Under the pieces are notes generated by a model. The model did no database searches and was not told the DNA's origin. It saw nothing but the letters and a program-made list of their open reading frames with translations. Below, piece after piece: positions 61,701-63,975 of a stretch of 64,000 nt of DNA (position 1 is the stretch's first letter; each line of letters opens with the position of its first letter). Where the stretch lies: positions 21,063,501 to 21,127,500 of the forward strand of contig JAWQUS010000008.1 in the NCBI GenBank assembly GCA_036365455.1, given 5' to 3'. A program made the position numbers and the translations under genes. The stretch is from Macrosoma leucophasiata. Lineage: Eukaryota; Arthropoda; Insecta; Lepidoptera; Hedylidae.

Positions 61701-63413
61701 CTACAATTATTAGGATTAATTTACTGACTTTTGAAGACATGTCTTTTTATCGTGCATAACAATTAAACTTTTTACATTTCTGAACAGTTTTGCTGGTGAC
61801 AAAGTAACATCTTACGGAGGCTTTTTAAGATACACTCTTCGTCATGTAGCAGCGCCTGGCGGTCAAGGAACTAGGAACAATGCTGCCGACATTCAACTCA
61901 TCAGTGTAAGTTGACAATAGAGAGGAATTATTTTTAAAACCTCTATAACATTTTGGGCTCTTTAGAATTCCAAGTATCACAACTATTAATCTACCTTCGT
62001 CCTGCAACTGTTCGTGTTTGATCGATTTGGTTGAATTAATTTTCATCCTTTAATTTTGCTTTTGCTTTATGAAGAATATATAATATTGGTTGGAAAATAT
62101 ATTTGTCATACACAAGTATAATTTGGCTCTCGTAAAAAAAAATTAGGCTTTAAAGCAGGCAATTATTTACTTAATTGTTTGTATTAAGTGGTCTCTATTA
62201 GCAGATCAATTTTACAATATATGCATGTAGAATAGAATAGAATAGAAAATATTTTTATTTCGAATAGATCTTTACAGATACTTTCAAAACGTCAATAAAT
62301 CATAAACTACCTAGAGTAAATAACCATTACATATAGTAGAAGAAAAATCGTATATTAATGGTAAATTAAAAATTAGAATTTAAACTACTTGGTTAAAACA
62401 TAATAATCACAACATTTTTCCATTCCTTCAATGATGATAAATGAAGAAAAAGAAAAACTTATGTGTCACATGACTAGCAATTGCCTGATTGGTTATTGTC
62501 AAAAATTATAAATATAAGGAATTATTTTTTTACAGAATAATACTCTAACGTTCCACTACTTTGGCAACTTTGCGCCGAGCAGCGATGGATATGTGAATGC
62601 CAGTGTACAGCTTTTGGAGACAGGATGGCAGAGGTAAAGGATATTACTAGACTATTCTATAAAATGATATGAAATAAAGAGTTATAGAAACTTCCATACA
62701 CTGATTTGTTAAGAAAATACGATAATAAACGTACGGGGTAAAACCTCTATCTTCTATCTATACTTATTAAACATTGAAGTATTTTATATGACCTGTTTTA
62801 TGTTGTTTCCTAACTCATCACTCGCAGCGTTTTGAATCATTATATCTTAAAAAATATTAGCTATTGACAGAGAATATGTAATAATACTACGTATAGAATG
62901 GACACTTCGACGTCCCGCCCGATTTCCCCGCCTCACCCAACCTCCTCCCCTCTTATGGGCAACGGTTGGTATTTTCTACATGCTACGCACACAGTTGCAC
63001 GTGTAAATACACGTCACTGATTGATGTCTAGGTAATAGACACCAAATTAAGCGTTTGTATGGAATTTTGGCGAAGTGTCCGCGGTGTGCTATTGAGTAGA
63101 CGTTTGAACGACCGTATTTATAAATACTGTACTTTTTGAAATAAGCAATATCGATCAAAATCATTGTAAATTGCAGACACGACGGAAAAGAAATAACCCG
63201 TGAGAACTTCCTGCTTGCCTTAGCCGACGTTAAAACGATTCTGATCAAAGCGACGTACACCGCGAATACGGAGATGGCTTCAATAGTGAGCGCTAGTATC
63301 GACACGGCGGAGGCGAACGGTGATGGGCCGCTGGCGCTACACGTGGAGCAGTGTGTCTGTCCGCGCGGGTACATAGGGACATCTTGTGAAGACTGCGCTG
63401 CGGGCTTTACCAG
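17341..63413 (+). CDS. trol: Perlecan/trol-like basement membrane proteoglycan core protein (partial gene, overall span)
   Basis: Overall span of the exons listed below; both ends are open. The product is a secreted extracellular-matrix core protein that in animals carries heparan sulfate, organises basement membranes and tunes growth-factor signalling (family knowledge). The sequence shows a run of LDLa modules, an Ig module preceded by a linker reading [12 protein letters not shown], three more LDLa, a second Ig, then laminin IV and laminin-EGF modules. That order is the arrangement of insect trol/perlecan. Nearly all LDLa exons are phase 1-1, so they can be gained, lost or skipped without a frameshift; the laminin part uses phases 0 and 2. 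All 32 exon joins keep one open frame. Signal peptide, C-terminal Ig array and laminin G modules are not in the window. Other LDLa proteins (LDL receptors, vitellogenin receptors) do not combine these with laminin IV modules. Confidence 0.93.
17478..17691 (+). mobile_element. SINE-like family A, 3'-truncated
   Basis: CTGGTAGAGTTCCGGTGCAG ... GGTCTTTGTGTAGATGTCTA. Diverged, lacks the tail. Begins 27 bp after the exon 1 donor. Confidence 0.75.
18118..18440. repeat. Short repeats around GGTG(G/T)ACCA(T/C)GGGCA
   Basis: The motif recurs at about 18270, 18312, 18360 and 18411, and inverted at 18118-18150 (CCCATGGTACACC). Possibly a decayed foldback element. In the intron before exon 2. Confidence 0.5.
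18782..18892 (+). CDS. trol: trol exon 2: LDLa module
   Basis: Acceptor TTACAG, donor GTTAGT, 111 bp, phase 1-1. Encodes a full LDLa module starting CREDEFKC and ending [11 protein letters not shown], with all six cysteines and the Asp/Glu calcium ligands. Same size and phase as exon 1, as expected from exon duplication. Confidence 0.92.
19056..19169 (+). CDS. trol: trol exon 3: LDLa module with unclear 3' splice site
   Basis: The module from the first Cys (19058) to donor GTAAGT is intact: six cysteines, FRCSDGTCI, ending [12 protein letters not shown]. The expected acceptor position, just after a polypyrimidine run at 19031-19040, reads ATG rather than AG. Canonical AGs at 19015-19016 and 19024-19025 are also in the required phase and in open frame, so the exon may really start at 19017 or 19026 and add about 10-13 residues. 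The start given here follows the size of sibling exons. Confidence 0.75.
19595..19708 (+). CDS. trol: trol exon 4: LDLa module
   Basis: Acceptor AAAAG, donor GTAAGA, 114 bp, phase 1-1. Encodes CGSDKWQC ... [12 protein letters not shown]: a complete LDLa module in which Trp replaces the usual Phe before the second Cys. Acidic calcium-site residues are present. Confidence 0.91.
19709..21130. other. Intron after exon 4, first part
   Basis: No exon was found here. I looked for LDLa cysteine patterns in both strands and saw none. The mariner relic starts at 21131. Confidence 0.6.
21131..21840 (-). mobile_element. Truncated mariner, Hsmar1/cecropia type
   Basis: The left end TTAGGTTGGGGAAAAAGTTT follows a TA and resembles Hsmar1-group inverted ends. 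The minus strand encodes the C-terminal two thirds of a transposase in two overlapping frames: 21814-21500 ([37 protein letters not shown]) and 21549-21340 ([33 protein letters not shown]). The N-terminal DNA-binding half and right end are missing, so this is a dead relic in the intron after exon 4. The right border is approximate. Confidence 0.88.
22109..22222 (+). CDS. trol: trol exon 5: atypical LDLa module lacking two cysteines
   Basis: Acceptor TTCCAG, donor GTAAGT, 114 bp, phase 1-1. The module keeps FKC, MRC, DC and the end LSDEYNC, but the first cysteine (it starts SIPGHFKC) and the third (GKTIPEY where GxCIP is usual) are both missing. These two pair with each other in the LDLa fold, so one disulfide is cleanly lost while the calcium site and the other two disulfides remain. 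The frame is open and the splice sites are good, so it looks functional. Confidence 0.85.
22463..22576 (+). CDS. trol: trol exon 6: LDLa module
   Basis: Acceptor GGTCAG; 114 bp; phase 1-1. Encodes CGDGDFKC ... [10 protein letters not shown] ... [11 protein letters not shown], a textbook LDLa module. The donor is weak (ATG|GTTTGA); no better in-frame GT lies nearby. The intron before it is only 240 bp and is very T/C-rich. Confidence 0.87.
22577..24314. other. Intron after exon 6, first part
   Basis: Very AT-rich, no coding signal. A 16-bp inverted pair (TGATTTATTGAAG near 24189 and CTTCAATAAATCA near 24216) is the only structure noticed. Confidence 0.6.
24315..24592. mobile_element. Family B MITE
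   Basis: 278 bp, ends CATAGAGCAACACCGG ... TTGCTCTATG; flanks CTTTTAAA and CTTTTGAA form an 8-bp target duplication with one mismatch. In the intron between exons 6 and 7. Its left terminal repeat is shortened. Confidence 0.88.
24920..25138 (+). CDS. trol: trol exon 7: two LDLa modules
   Basis: Encodes two consecutive LDLa modules with no linker: CMAYEYKC ... [11 protein letters not shown], then CKRDQFKC ... [12 protein letters not shown]. Donor GTAAGT, phase 1-1, 219 bp from this start. Three in-frame AGs occur close together (24909-24910, 24912-24913, 24918-24919), so the 5' border could also be 24911 or 24914, adding one to three residues. The last AG best matches the sibling exons. Confidence 0.9.
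25415..25466. repeat. Perfect 24-bp hairpin with 4-nt loop
   Basis: AATATTAAAATCATGAAAGA GATA, loop ATTA, then the exact complement. AT-rich; in the intron after exon 7. It could be a cruciform-forming MITE relic; no function is evident. Confidence 0.85.
25975..26140 (+). repeat. Dispersed repeat, family E
   Basis: CGGGACGCTGCTGCCCATCC CGT ... GACTGACTGCACTAGTGGAA ... GGTGGTGGGGTTGTC. Related copies at 29560-29725 and 63826-63975. Upstream (25850-25975) is CACTGCTGAACAAAGG, another common lepidopteran repeat word. Class unknown. Confidence 0.65.
26191..26304 (+). CDS. trol: trol exon 8: LDLa module
   Basis: Acceptor ATTACAG, donor GTATGT, 114 bp, phase 1-1. Encodes CPPHLPFTC ... [11 protein letters not shown] with six cysteines. 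It lies about 50 bp downstream of a dispersed-repeat copy. The region between the first and third cysteine is more divergent than in neighbours. Confidence 0.88.
26924..26977. repeat. 26-bp direct tandem repeat
   Basis: TTAGTGTAATGTACGCAGGA TAAATC occurs twice in a row in the intron after exon 8. Confidence 0.85.
27058..27152. mobile_element. Short MITE
   Basis: Inverted ends TAGATACACTACAC and GTATAGTGTATCTA around an interior with TATCCTGAACATTTCACTGC, similar to the interior of the 45706 element. Confidence 0.6.
27538..27645 (+). mobile_element. SINE family D, 3' fragment
   Basis: GGGCCAAAACGTAACCGGCA ... CCCCTTCGGGGATTACAGGC. Ends about 30 bp before exon 9, so it supplies much of the upstream intron end. 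Confidence 0.75.
27675..27801 (+). CDS. trol: trol exon 9: LDLa module plus start of the next
   Basis: Acceptor TTTTCAG, donor AG|GTAATA; 127 bp, entering in phase 1 and leaving in phase 2. It holds a compact LDLa (ECTTLKC ... [10 protein letters not shown]), in which Leu-Lys replaces Phe-x before the second Cys, and then the first cysteine of another module (DCRPEDS), which finishes in the next exon. This breaks the one-module-per-exon rule of the exons around it. Confidence 0.88.
28056..28162 (+). CDS. trol: trol exon 10: rest of the split LDLa module and linker
   Basis: Acceptor TTTATAG, donor GTAAGC, 107 bp, phase 2 to 1. Completes the LDLa begun in exon 9: [14 protein letters not shown] ... 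[11 protein letters not shown], followed by a short Pro-rich linker (VNPQPKP). Confidence 0.9.
28281..28433 (+). mobile_element. SINE-like family A, 5'-truncated
   Basis: Contains GGCACAGAGGCATTACACCT ... GGCTGCAGTCATCACTTAAC and an A-rich tail near 28425. In the intron after exon 10. Confidence 0.78.
29560..29725 (+). repeat. Dispersed repeat, family E
   Basis: GCGGGACGGTGCTGCCCATC CCGC ... TTGTTTGACTGCATTTGCAG. Same order of words as 25975-26140. It directly precedes the hAT-like element at 29747. Confidence 0.62.
29747..30798. mobile_element. Likely non-autonomous hAT-like element ending at the exon 11 acceptor
   Basis: Inverted ends TAGAGATGTTA (29746-29756 area) and TAACATCCCTGA (30787-30798), the CAGGGATGTTA type. 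Flanks are T-runs (TTTTTTTC / TTTTTTTAC). The interior is full of GGATACGGATAT words near both ends. About 1.05 kb, no ORF. It stops 11 bp before exon 11. Confidence 0.65.
30810..30917 (+). CDS. trol: trol exon 11: LDLa module
   Basis: Acceptor TTTTTTTACAG, donor GTGAGT, 108 bp, phase 1-1. Encodes CKDDEFQC ... [11 protein letters not shown], a complete module with a strong acidic calcium site. A hAT-like element appears to end only 11 bp upstream of the exon, so the branch point would lie in transposon sequence. Confidence 0.92.
31140..31680 (+). mobile_element. Cluster of three retroelement 3' ends
   Basis: 31140-31305 encodes [20 protein letters not shown] and [12 protein letters not shown], the C-terminus of RTE-like elements, with a GATGAT tail. 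31320-31445 is a diverged SINE-like family A piece. 31450-31680 encodes [15 protein letters not shown] followed by GTGACCACTTACGATCAGGT GGCCCATTTG and A-rich DNA, the 3' end of a CR1/Jockey-type element. Confidence 0.72.
32335..32472 (+). CDS. trol: trol exon 12: LDLa + Ser/Thr/Pro linker (copy 1 of a triplicated exon)
   Basis: 138-bp phase 1-1 exon, acceptor TTTTTACAG, donor GTAAGT. Encodes SCSEYQFQC ... [11 protein letters not shown] followed by the linker PLVTTSPPI. It differs at 5 of 138 bases from exon 13 and 7 of 138 from exon 14. The Ser/Thr/Pro linker suggests a flexible, possibly O-glycosylated spacer (inference). Confidence 0.93.
   Translation, partial: FHAASINSNVAMERVLKTDIIAIIGGIALITLMKTVVPLLLHLLR
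34097..34234 (+). CDS. trol: trol exon 13: LDLa + linker (copy 2)
   Basis: 138 bp, phase 1-1, acceptor TTTTTACAG, donor GTAAGT. Starts SCNEYQFQC and ends [11 protein letters not shown] plus linker PLVTSSPPI. Intron bases on both sides also match copies 1 and 3, so the duplicated unit is larger than the exon. Confidence 0.93.
   Translation, partial: FHATSINSSVAMERVLKTDIIAIIEGIVLITLMKTVVPLLLHLLR
35412..35720 (+). mobile_element. RTE-like tail fused to SINE-like family A
   Basis: 35417-35470 repeats GCCTTTGTTCAGC(T/A)GTGGAC GTC and GATGACGATGATGA, followed without a gap by the family A sequence (ATCTCCAGTGCATTACTTAA ...). The same junction occurs at 31305-31330, so the pair moved or duplicated as a unit. 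Confidence 0.7.
35913..36050 (+). CDS. trol: trol exon 14: LDLa + linker (copy 3)
   Basis: 138 bp, phase 1-1, acceptor ATTTTTACAG, donor GTAAGT. Starts SCSEYEFQC and contains CIDKRYYC where copies 1 and 2 have CIENRYYC; linker PLVTSSPPI. It is the most diverged of the three copies but fully open. Confidence 0.93.
   Translation, partial: FHAASMNSSVAMEHVLTNDIIAIIGGIALITLMKTVVPLLLHLLR
36130..40349. other. Long intron before exon 15
   Basis: 4.3 kb. The first 300 bp belong to the duplicated unit. A retroelement-tail word (GGAGGAGGCGTTTGTCCAAC) is at 36890. A GC-rich island with CCCCGCGCCCCGCACC lies at 37770-37825 but has no clear ORF. GACTAG(C/T)GCCGTCT(C/T)GAGACGA words at 37588 and 38345 mark a small dispersed repeat. 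Confidence 0.55.
40350..40511 (+). CDS. trol: trol exon 15: Ala/Ser linker + LDLa module
   Basis: Acceptor CTACAG, donor GTATAC, 162 bp, phase 1-1. A 16-residue Ala/Ser/Arg linker precedes a full LDLa (CHHTEFTC ... [11 protein letters not shown]) and a short tail LSS. The exon is clearly more GC-rich than its surroundings. The first intron preceding it is over 4 kb, the longest between LDLa exons here. Confidence 0.9.
40660..40868 (-). mobile_element. 5' fragment of a Lep1-like Helitron
   Basis: Reverse complement reads CTATCTAATATATAAAATTC TCGTGTCACAGTGTTTGTAA, the same terminal words as the element at 53704. Only this end is present. Confidence 0.55.
41322..41456. mobile_element. Palindromic MITE
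   Basis: Two arms of about 58 bp, GGGTTGCACCAAGATATTTG ... CTTCTCTAACTT and its near-perfect complement, with a 13-bp loop (41385-41397). Related, more decayed sequence lies at 49129-49224. Confidence 0.85.
42660..42797. mobile_element. Palindromic MITE
   Basis: Outer arms CCTAATTGTCATT / AATGACAATTAGG and inner arms GTCTTGCTCTAAC / GTTAGAGCAAGAC form an interrupted hairpin of about 138 bp. Confidence 0.78.
43315..43400 (+). pseudogene. Decayed LDLa exon
   Basis: The frame starting at 43315 reads [20 protein letters not shown] and continues PYDNSELD: an LDLa signature from the second cysteine on. The N-terminal part is missing, an extra cysteine sits next to the fourth, and the last cysteine is replaced (DHRY) before a stop. 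The AG in front would enter in the wrong phase for this gene and no good donor follows. It looks like the relic of an LDLa exon between exons 15 and 16. Confidence 0.6.
43829..43974. mobile_element. Palindromic element with 53-bp arms
   Basis: GGGTTGGTGGAGGCAATGCG plus GGTTGGTGGAGATTAAAGGA and continuing, faces its near-exact complement at 43921-43974. The loop is about 36 bp. Followed by GCCCAGCAGTGGGATGTATC, a common lepidopteran retroelement-tail word. Confidence 0.83.
44849..44902 (+). CDS. trol: trol exon 16: linker leading into Ig module 1
   Basis: 54-bp phase 1-1 exon, acceptor TTTTTCAG, donor GTATGT. Encodes [16 protein letters not shown], the strand that opens the first Ig module of insect trol proteins. 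Joined directly to exon 17 it gives a continuous EVRY-GGDVVF strand. Confidence 0.88.
45266..45274 (+). CDS. Candidate 9-nt microexon between trol exons 16 and 17
   Basis: Nine bases between TACAG and a consensus donor GTGAGT, phase 1-1, which would insert three residues in frame. A TTTCTTTC tract lies upstream. The consensus match is good but a 9-nt exon is easily found by chance, and the protein joins well without it. Confidence 0.3.
45706..45854. mobile_element. MITE with CCCCCTTATTCATAAACGT ends
   Basis: Inverted ends CCCCCTTATTCATAAACGT and ACGTTGATGAATAAGGGGG, about 150 bp, AT-rich interior with TATCCTGCACATTTGACAAT. In the intron between exons 16 and 17. Confidence 0.8.
46224..46241 (+). 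CDS. Candidate 18-nt microexon between trol exons 16 and 17
   Basis: Eighteen bases between AAACAG and the consensus donor GTAAGT, phase 1-1. It would add six residues in frame, including an Asn-Gly-Thr glycosylation sequon, just before Ig module 1. Independent of the 9-nt candidate 950 bp upstream. Splicing would be needed as proof. Confidence 0.33.
46693..46739. repeat. (TC)n microsatellite
   Basis: Forty-odd bases of nearly uninterrupted TC dinucleotides (one TG), in the intron between exons 16 and 17. Confidence 0.95.
47290..47423 (+). CDS. trol: trol exon 17: Ig module 1, first half
   Basis: Acceptor GTATAG, donor GTAAAG, 134 bp, phase 1 to 0. Contains the first Ig cysteine ([12 protein letters not shown]), the core Trp ([11 protein letters not shown]) and GRLDIIGV. 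This is the strand B-C part of an I-set-like Ig fold and closely fits the first trol Ig. Confidence 0.92.
47493..47523. repeat. C-run and (AC)n microsatellite
   Basis: Ten C's followed by about ten AC units, 70 bp after the exon 17 donor. Confidence 0.93.
47574..47806. mobile_element. TA-target MITE related to the nested element
   Basis: 233 bp flanked by TA, ends CAGTACCCAACAATAAAT and ATTTCTTGTTGGATACTG. Internal motifs (CGTAGAGCGTTA, GATGTGCAATATTTCTTG) recur in 60240-60420. Non-coding. Confidence 0.78.
48324..48408 (+). CDS. trol: trol exon 18: Ig module 1, second half
   Basis: Acceptor ATACAG, donor GTAAGT, 85 bp, phase 0 to 1. Encodes [18 protein letters not shown] and the final strand IKVTLIV. 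It supplies the D-x-G-x-Y-x-C motif that completes the Ig disulfide started in exon 17. Confidence 0.93.
48587..48872 (-). mobile_element. SINE-like family A, nearly full length
   Basis: Minus-strand copy from ACTGGTGGTAGAGCTCCAGT (ending 48872) to TTACATAAAAAA. In the intron between exons 18 and 19, 98 bp before exon 19. Confidence 0.85.
48971..49105 (+). CDS. trol: trol exon 19: LDLa module
   Basis: Acceptor TTCTTAG, donor GTAAGT, 135 bp, phase 1-1. A Pro-rich lead (ATPGPSHPT) is followed by CKATEATC ... [10 protein letters not shown]. Ala-Thr replaces Phe-x before the second Cys. First of the LDLa modules between the two Ig modules. Confidence 0.9.
49480..50930 (-). mobile_element. 5'-truncated non-LTR retrotransposon with one premature stop
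   Basis: The minus strand encodes the reverse transcriptase part of a non-LTR element: IPLYK-type start ([19 protein letters not shown]), [41 protein letters not shown], then a long C-terminal region ending [15 protein letters not shown]. The frame is unbroken from 50917 to 49487 apart from one TAG at about 50624-50626. The endonuclease is missing (5' truncation near 50930). RTE-like is my best guess for the clade. It lies in the intron before exon 20, antisense to the gene. Confidence 0.88.
51066..51308 (+). CDS. trol: trol exon 20: two LDLa modules
   Basis: Acceptor TATCAG, donor GTAAGT, 243 bp, phase 1-1. Encodes CEPNEFQC ... [11 protein letters not shown], a short linker TSDPQQQ, then CLITEFAC ... 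[11 protein letters not shown]. Both modules are complete. A truncated retrotransposon occupies most of the intron before it. Confidence 0.93.
51424..51580 (-). mobile_element. SINE-like family A, partial
   Basis: Minus-strand 3' part (TTACATAAAA to the GGTCTCAGGCGTGGCAACAC region), about 90 bp upstream of exon 21. Confidence 0.72.
51668..51867 (+). CDS. trol: trol exon 21: Ig module 2, first half
   Basis: Acceptor AAACAG, donor GTATGT, 200 bp, phase 1 to 0. Encodes [40 protein letters not shown] and GTLICRNMQ: first Ig cysteine, core Trp, and an extra cysteine pair typical of this trol Ig. The acceptor lies in a stretch that is also open upstream to 51631, but the AG fixes the border. Confidence 0.92.
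51868..53422. other. Intron splitting Ig module 2
   Basis: 1.55 kb, AT-rich, without recognised elements; the two small ORFs at 52520-52800 are mirror images with no family signal. Confidence 0.6.
53423..53547 (+). CDS. trol: trol exon 22: Ig module 2, second half, and start of EGF-like region
   Basis: Acceptor TTTTTTGCAG, donor GTAATC, 125 bp, phase 0 to 2. Encodes [20 protein letters not shown], the closing strand SIVTVDRAG, and then CPPGYFN, the beginning of a laminin EGF-like segment that continues in exon 23. Confidence 0.93.
53704..54393 (+). mobile_element. Non-autonomous Helitron, Lep1-like
   Basis: Starts TCTTAATATATATAAATCTC then GTGTCACAATGTTTGTC, and ends GCCAC-AGCAACGC-GTGGC hairpin, 9 bp, then CTAG, inserted between A and T. 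These are Helitron hallmarks, and the terminal words match the lepidopteran Lep1 group as I remember it. No Rep/helicase ORF. In the intron after exon 22. Confidence 0.75.
54902..55121 (+). CDS. trol: trol exon 23: laminin EGF-like end and start of laminin IV module 1
   Basis: Acceptor CATTTCAG, donor GTAGCT, 220 bp, phase 2 to 0. Residues [14 protein letters not shown] close the EGF-like stub; from [10 protein letters not shown] onward it is the N-terminal part of a laminin IV (laminin B) globule, ending [11 protein letters not shown]. Confidence 0.93.
55183..55460 (-). mobile_element. tRNA-headed SINE, family D
   Basis: On the minus strand it starts with CTCACTAGCCTAGTGGTAGG (A box) and GGGTTCGATTCCC (B box, 55399-55411), and ends with CCCTTCGGGAATTACAGGCG. 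Pol III boxes about 30 bp apart mark a tRNA-derived SINE. In the intron after exon 23. Confidence 0.82.
55505..55762 (+). mobile_element. tRNA-headed SINE, family D, opposite orientation
   Basis: B box TGTTCGATCCCC near 55562 and tail CCCCTTCAAAGATTACAGGC GTGAG. It lies head to head with the minus-strand copy, 45 bp away. More diverged; A box unclear. Confidence 0.7.
55973..56155 (+). CDS. trol: trol exon 24: laminin IV module 1, core
   Basis: Acceptor ATTTTAG, donor GTAAGT, 183 bp, phase 0-0. Encodes [18 protein letters not shown] and HIKYTL, the hallmark Ser-Tyr-Gly-Gly strand of laminin IV, ending DNVPDIIIV. The frame continues directly into exon 25 at 57300. Confidence 0.94.
56625..56790 (+). 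mobile_element. 3'-end fragment of the same retrotransposon family
   Basis: 56686-56770 encodes [12 protein letters not shown] and [14 protein letters not shown], the C-terminus of the element at 49480-50930, followed by its 3' tail (CTTCACGCCAGG then TATAC/ATAC repeats). A second, oppositely oriented tail (GTATGTATCTTCA) lies at 56639-56652. Between them are 24 bp copied from trol exon 25. Confidence 0.8.
56662..56685 (+). pseudogene. 24-bp exact copy of part of trol exon 25
   Basis: Identical over 24 bp to 57336-57359 inside exon 25, and placed in the preceding intron just before a retrotransposon tail. Together with the exon 27 copy at 56891 it indicates a partial duplication of the downstream gene region, now mostly lost. 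Confidence 0.65.
56891..56976 (+). pseudogene. 86-bp copy of part of trol exon 27
   Basis: Matches 59479-59564 with 2 mismatches in 86 bp, a GC-rich island within AT-rich intron. The copied frame runs [11 protein letters not shown] ... CPCPLTNSG and then hits TAA at 57003-57005, inside CAATAAA. An AG at 56869-56870 precedes it, but entering from exon 24 would be out of phase and meet a stop. A pseudo-exon rather than a working exon. Confidence 0.85.
57300..57442 (+). CDS. trol: trol exon 25: laminin IV module 1
   Basis: Acceptor GTTAAAG, donor GTAAGT, 143 bp, phase 0 to 2. Encodes [27 protein letters not shown] and SREDIMM, which is the middle-to-late part of the laminin IV fold. 24 bases of this exon recur exactly in the upstream intron (56662-56685). 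Confidence 0.93.
57518..57801 (+). mobile_element. SINE-like family A, full length
   Basis: 284 bp from ACTGGTGGTAGAGCTCCAGT to CATTACATAAAAAAAA. In the intron between exons 25 and 26, on the gene's strand. Confidence 0.87.
57935..58103 (+). CDS. trol: trol exon 26: end of laminin IV module 1 and start of laminin EGF
   Basis: Acceptor GTTTTAG, donor GTAAAC, 169 bp, phase 2 to 0. Encodes [20 protein letters not shown] (an NIT glycosylation sequon follows), [20 protein letters not shown] and [11 protein letters not shown], passing from the laminin IV globule into an EGF-like repeat. The donor lies inside the target-site duplication of a MITE. Confidence 0.93.
58111..58403. mobile_element. hAT-like MITE, family B, inserted at the exon 26 splice donor
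   Basis: 293 bp with inverted ends CATAGA(G/A)CAA ... TTGCTCTATG followed by GGGCCACCGGCCGCGGCGGA and its complement. Flanks GGTAAACA (58103-58110) and GGTAAAAA (58404-58411) form an 8-bp target duplication with one mismatch, the length typical of hAT elements. The left flank is the splice donor of exon 26. Confidence 0.9.
58412..59412. other. Intron after exon 26, part beyond the MITE
   Basis: AT-rich, with a nearly pure A/T stretch at 59150-59300. No exon or clear element. Confidence 0.6.
59413..59627 (+). CDS. trol: trol exon 27: laminin EGF-like repeat
   Basis: Acceptor GTTTTAG, donor GTCAGT, 215 bp, phase 0 to 2. Strongly GC-rich exon with many cysteines: [53 protein letters not shown]. 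An 86-bp part (59479-59564) is copied in the intron after exon 24. Confidence 0.93.
59638..60580. mobile_element. Family B MITE split by a nested TA-target element
   Basis: Left half 59638-59811 (CATACAGCAACGCGGGCCAC ...) and right half 60430-60580 (ATAAACAATTTCACGCACAC ... CTCCATG). The two halves join in the same order as in intact copies once the 614-bp insert is removed. Flanking GTACCTCA occurs at 59632-59639 and 60581-60588, a target duplication starting 5 bp into the intron after exon 27. Confidence 0.85.
59814..60427. mobile_element. TA-flanked element nested in a MITE
   Basis: 614 bp bounded by TA (59812-59813, 60428-60429) with short inverted ends CAGTATCCAACAATAAAT / ATTTCTTGATGAGCACTG. 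No ORF of note. Related ends bound the 233-bp element at 47574-47806. TA duplication suggests the Tc1/mariner group. Confidence 0.8.
60978..61193 (+). CDS. trol: trol exon 28: laminin EGF-like repeats
   Basis: Acceptor TTTACAG, donor GTATTT, 216 bp, phase 2-2. Encodes [18 protein letters not shown], then CNPEGTNI ... [19 protein letters not shown] and ends SRDFR. Cysteine spacing is that of laminin-type EGF repeats. Confidence 0.93.
61431..61691 (+). CDS. trol: trol exon 29: EGF end and start of laminin IV module 2
   Basis: Acceptor ACTTCAG, donor GTACTT, 261 bp, phase 2-2. [20 protein letters not shown] closes an EGF-like unit; the rest ([11 protein letters not shown] ... [11 protein letters not shown] ... 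SIYYWSLP) opens the second laminin IV globule. Confidence 0.94.
61788..61905 (+). CDS. trol: trol exon 30: laminin IV module 2, core
   Basis: Acceptor TGAACAG, donor GTAAGT, 118 bp, phase 2 to 0. Encodes [17 protein letters not shown], the same Ser-Tyr-Gly-Gly strand as exon 24, ending [10 protein letters not shown]. Confidence 0.94.
62536..62633 (+). CDS. trol: trol exon 31: laminin IV module 2
   Basis: Acceptor TTTACAG, donor GTAAAG, 98 bp, phase 0 to 2. Encodes [32 protein letters not shown]. Two potential N-glycosylation sequons (NNT, NAS). Confidence 0.93.
63177..63413 (+). CDS. trol: trol exon 32: end of laminin IV module 2 and next EGF-like start
   Basis: Acceptor TTGCAG, donor GTAAGT, 237 bp, phase 2-2. 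Encodes [20 protein letters not shown], the C-terminal helix/strand region of laminin IV, then [20 protein letters not shown]. The frame leaves the window here in phase 2; the next exon must lie beyond 64000. Confidence 0.94.
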
Positions 63414-63478
63414 GTAAGTTCATCATTTCAGCCTAGAGAGCTCCACTGCTGGACAAAATCCTACCCATACGGATATCG

Positions 63479-63766
63479 CATAGAGCAACACGGGCCACCA
63501 GCCGCGGCGGACCGGAGGGGAGTAGCCATATACAGGCTTTCCCCTGTGTTAAAGTACAAGACCAAATGGTCCTATGCCTGTCGCCCAGATACTTAAATGT
63601 GTGCGTGAAATTGTTTATGTATTTTGTTAAAGTCAAGGTGTGAGTTTCGTAGTGATAGACGATTTTTGTAGTGTGAGTGTGTGTCACACGTATTTCCCCC
63701 TATATATAAACGCTATGGCTAATTACCCTCTGGTCCGTCGCGACCGGTGGGCCGAGTTGCTCTATG
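63479..63766. mobile_element. Family B MITE
   Basis: 288 bp with inverted ends CATAGAGCAAC ... GTTGCTCTATG and an exact 8-bp target duplication GGATATCG (63471-63478, 63767-63774). Lies 65 bp into the intron after exon 32. Confidence 0.92.
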
Positions 63767-63825
63767 GGATATCGCCACGCTCGGCGACATGTGGACAGGC
63801 AATCGCAACAGCGGTAGTTATTATT

Positions 63826-63975
63826 GCGGGACGCTGCTTGCCCATCCCGTCTCATTGTATTTACCACCGCCCTCGTTAGACCGCAATTTTAGGTTGATTG
63901 ACTGCACTAGCGGTAGAATTCTCCGCTAGAAGGCGGTGGGGTCATAACCTCTCTAAGTCTCGAGTTTACTAGGTG
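63826..63975 (+). repeat. Dispersed repeat, family E
   Basis: GCGGGACGCTGCTTGCCCATCCCG ends then GATTGACTGCACTAGCGGTA ... GGCGGTGGGGTCATAACC. In the last, incomplete intron of the window. Confidence 0.62.
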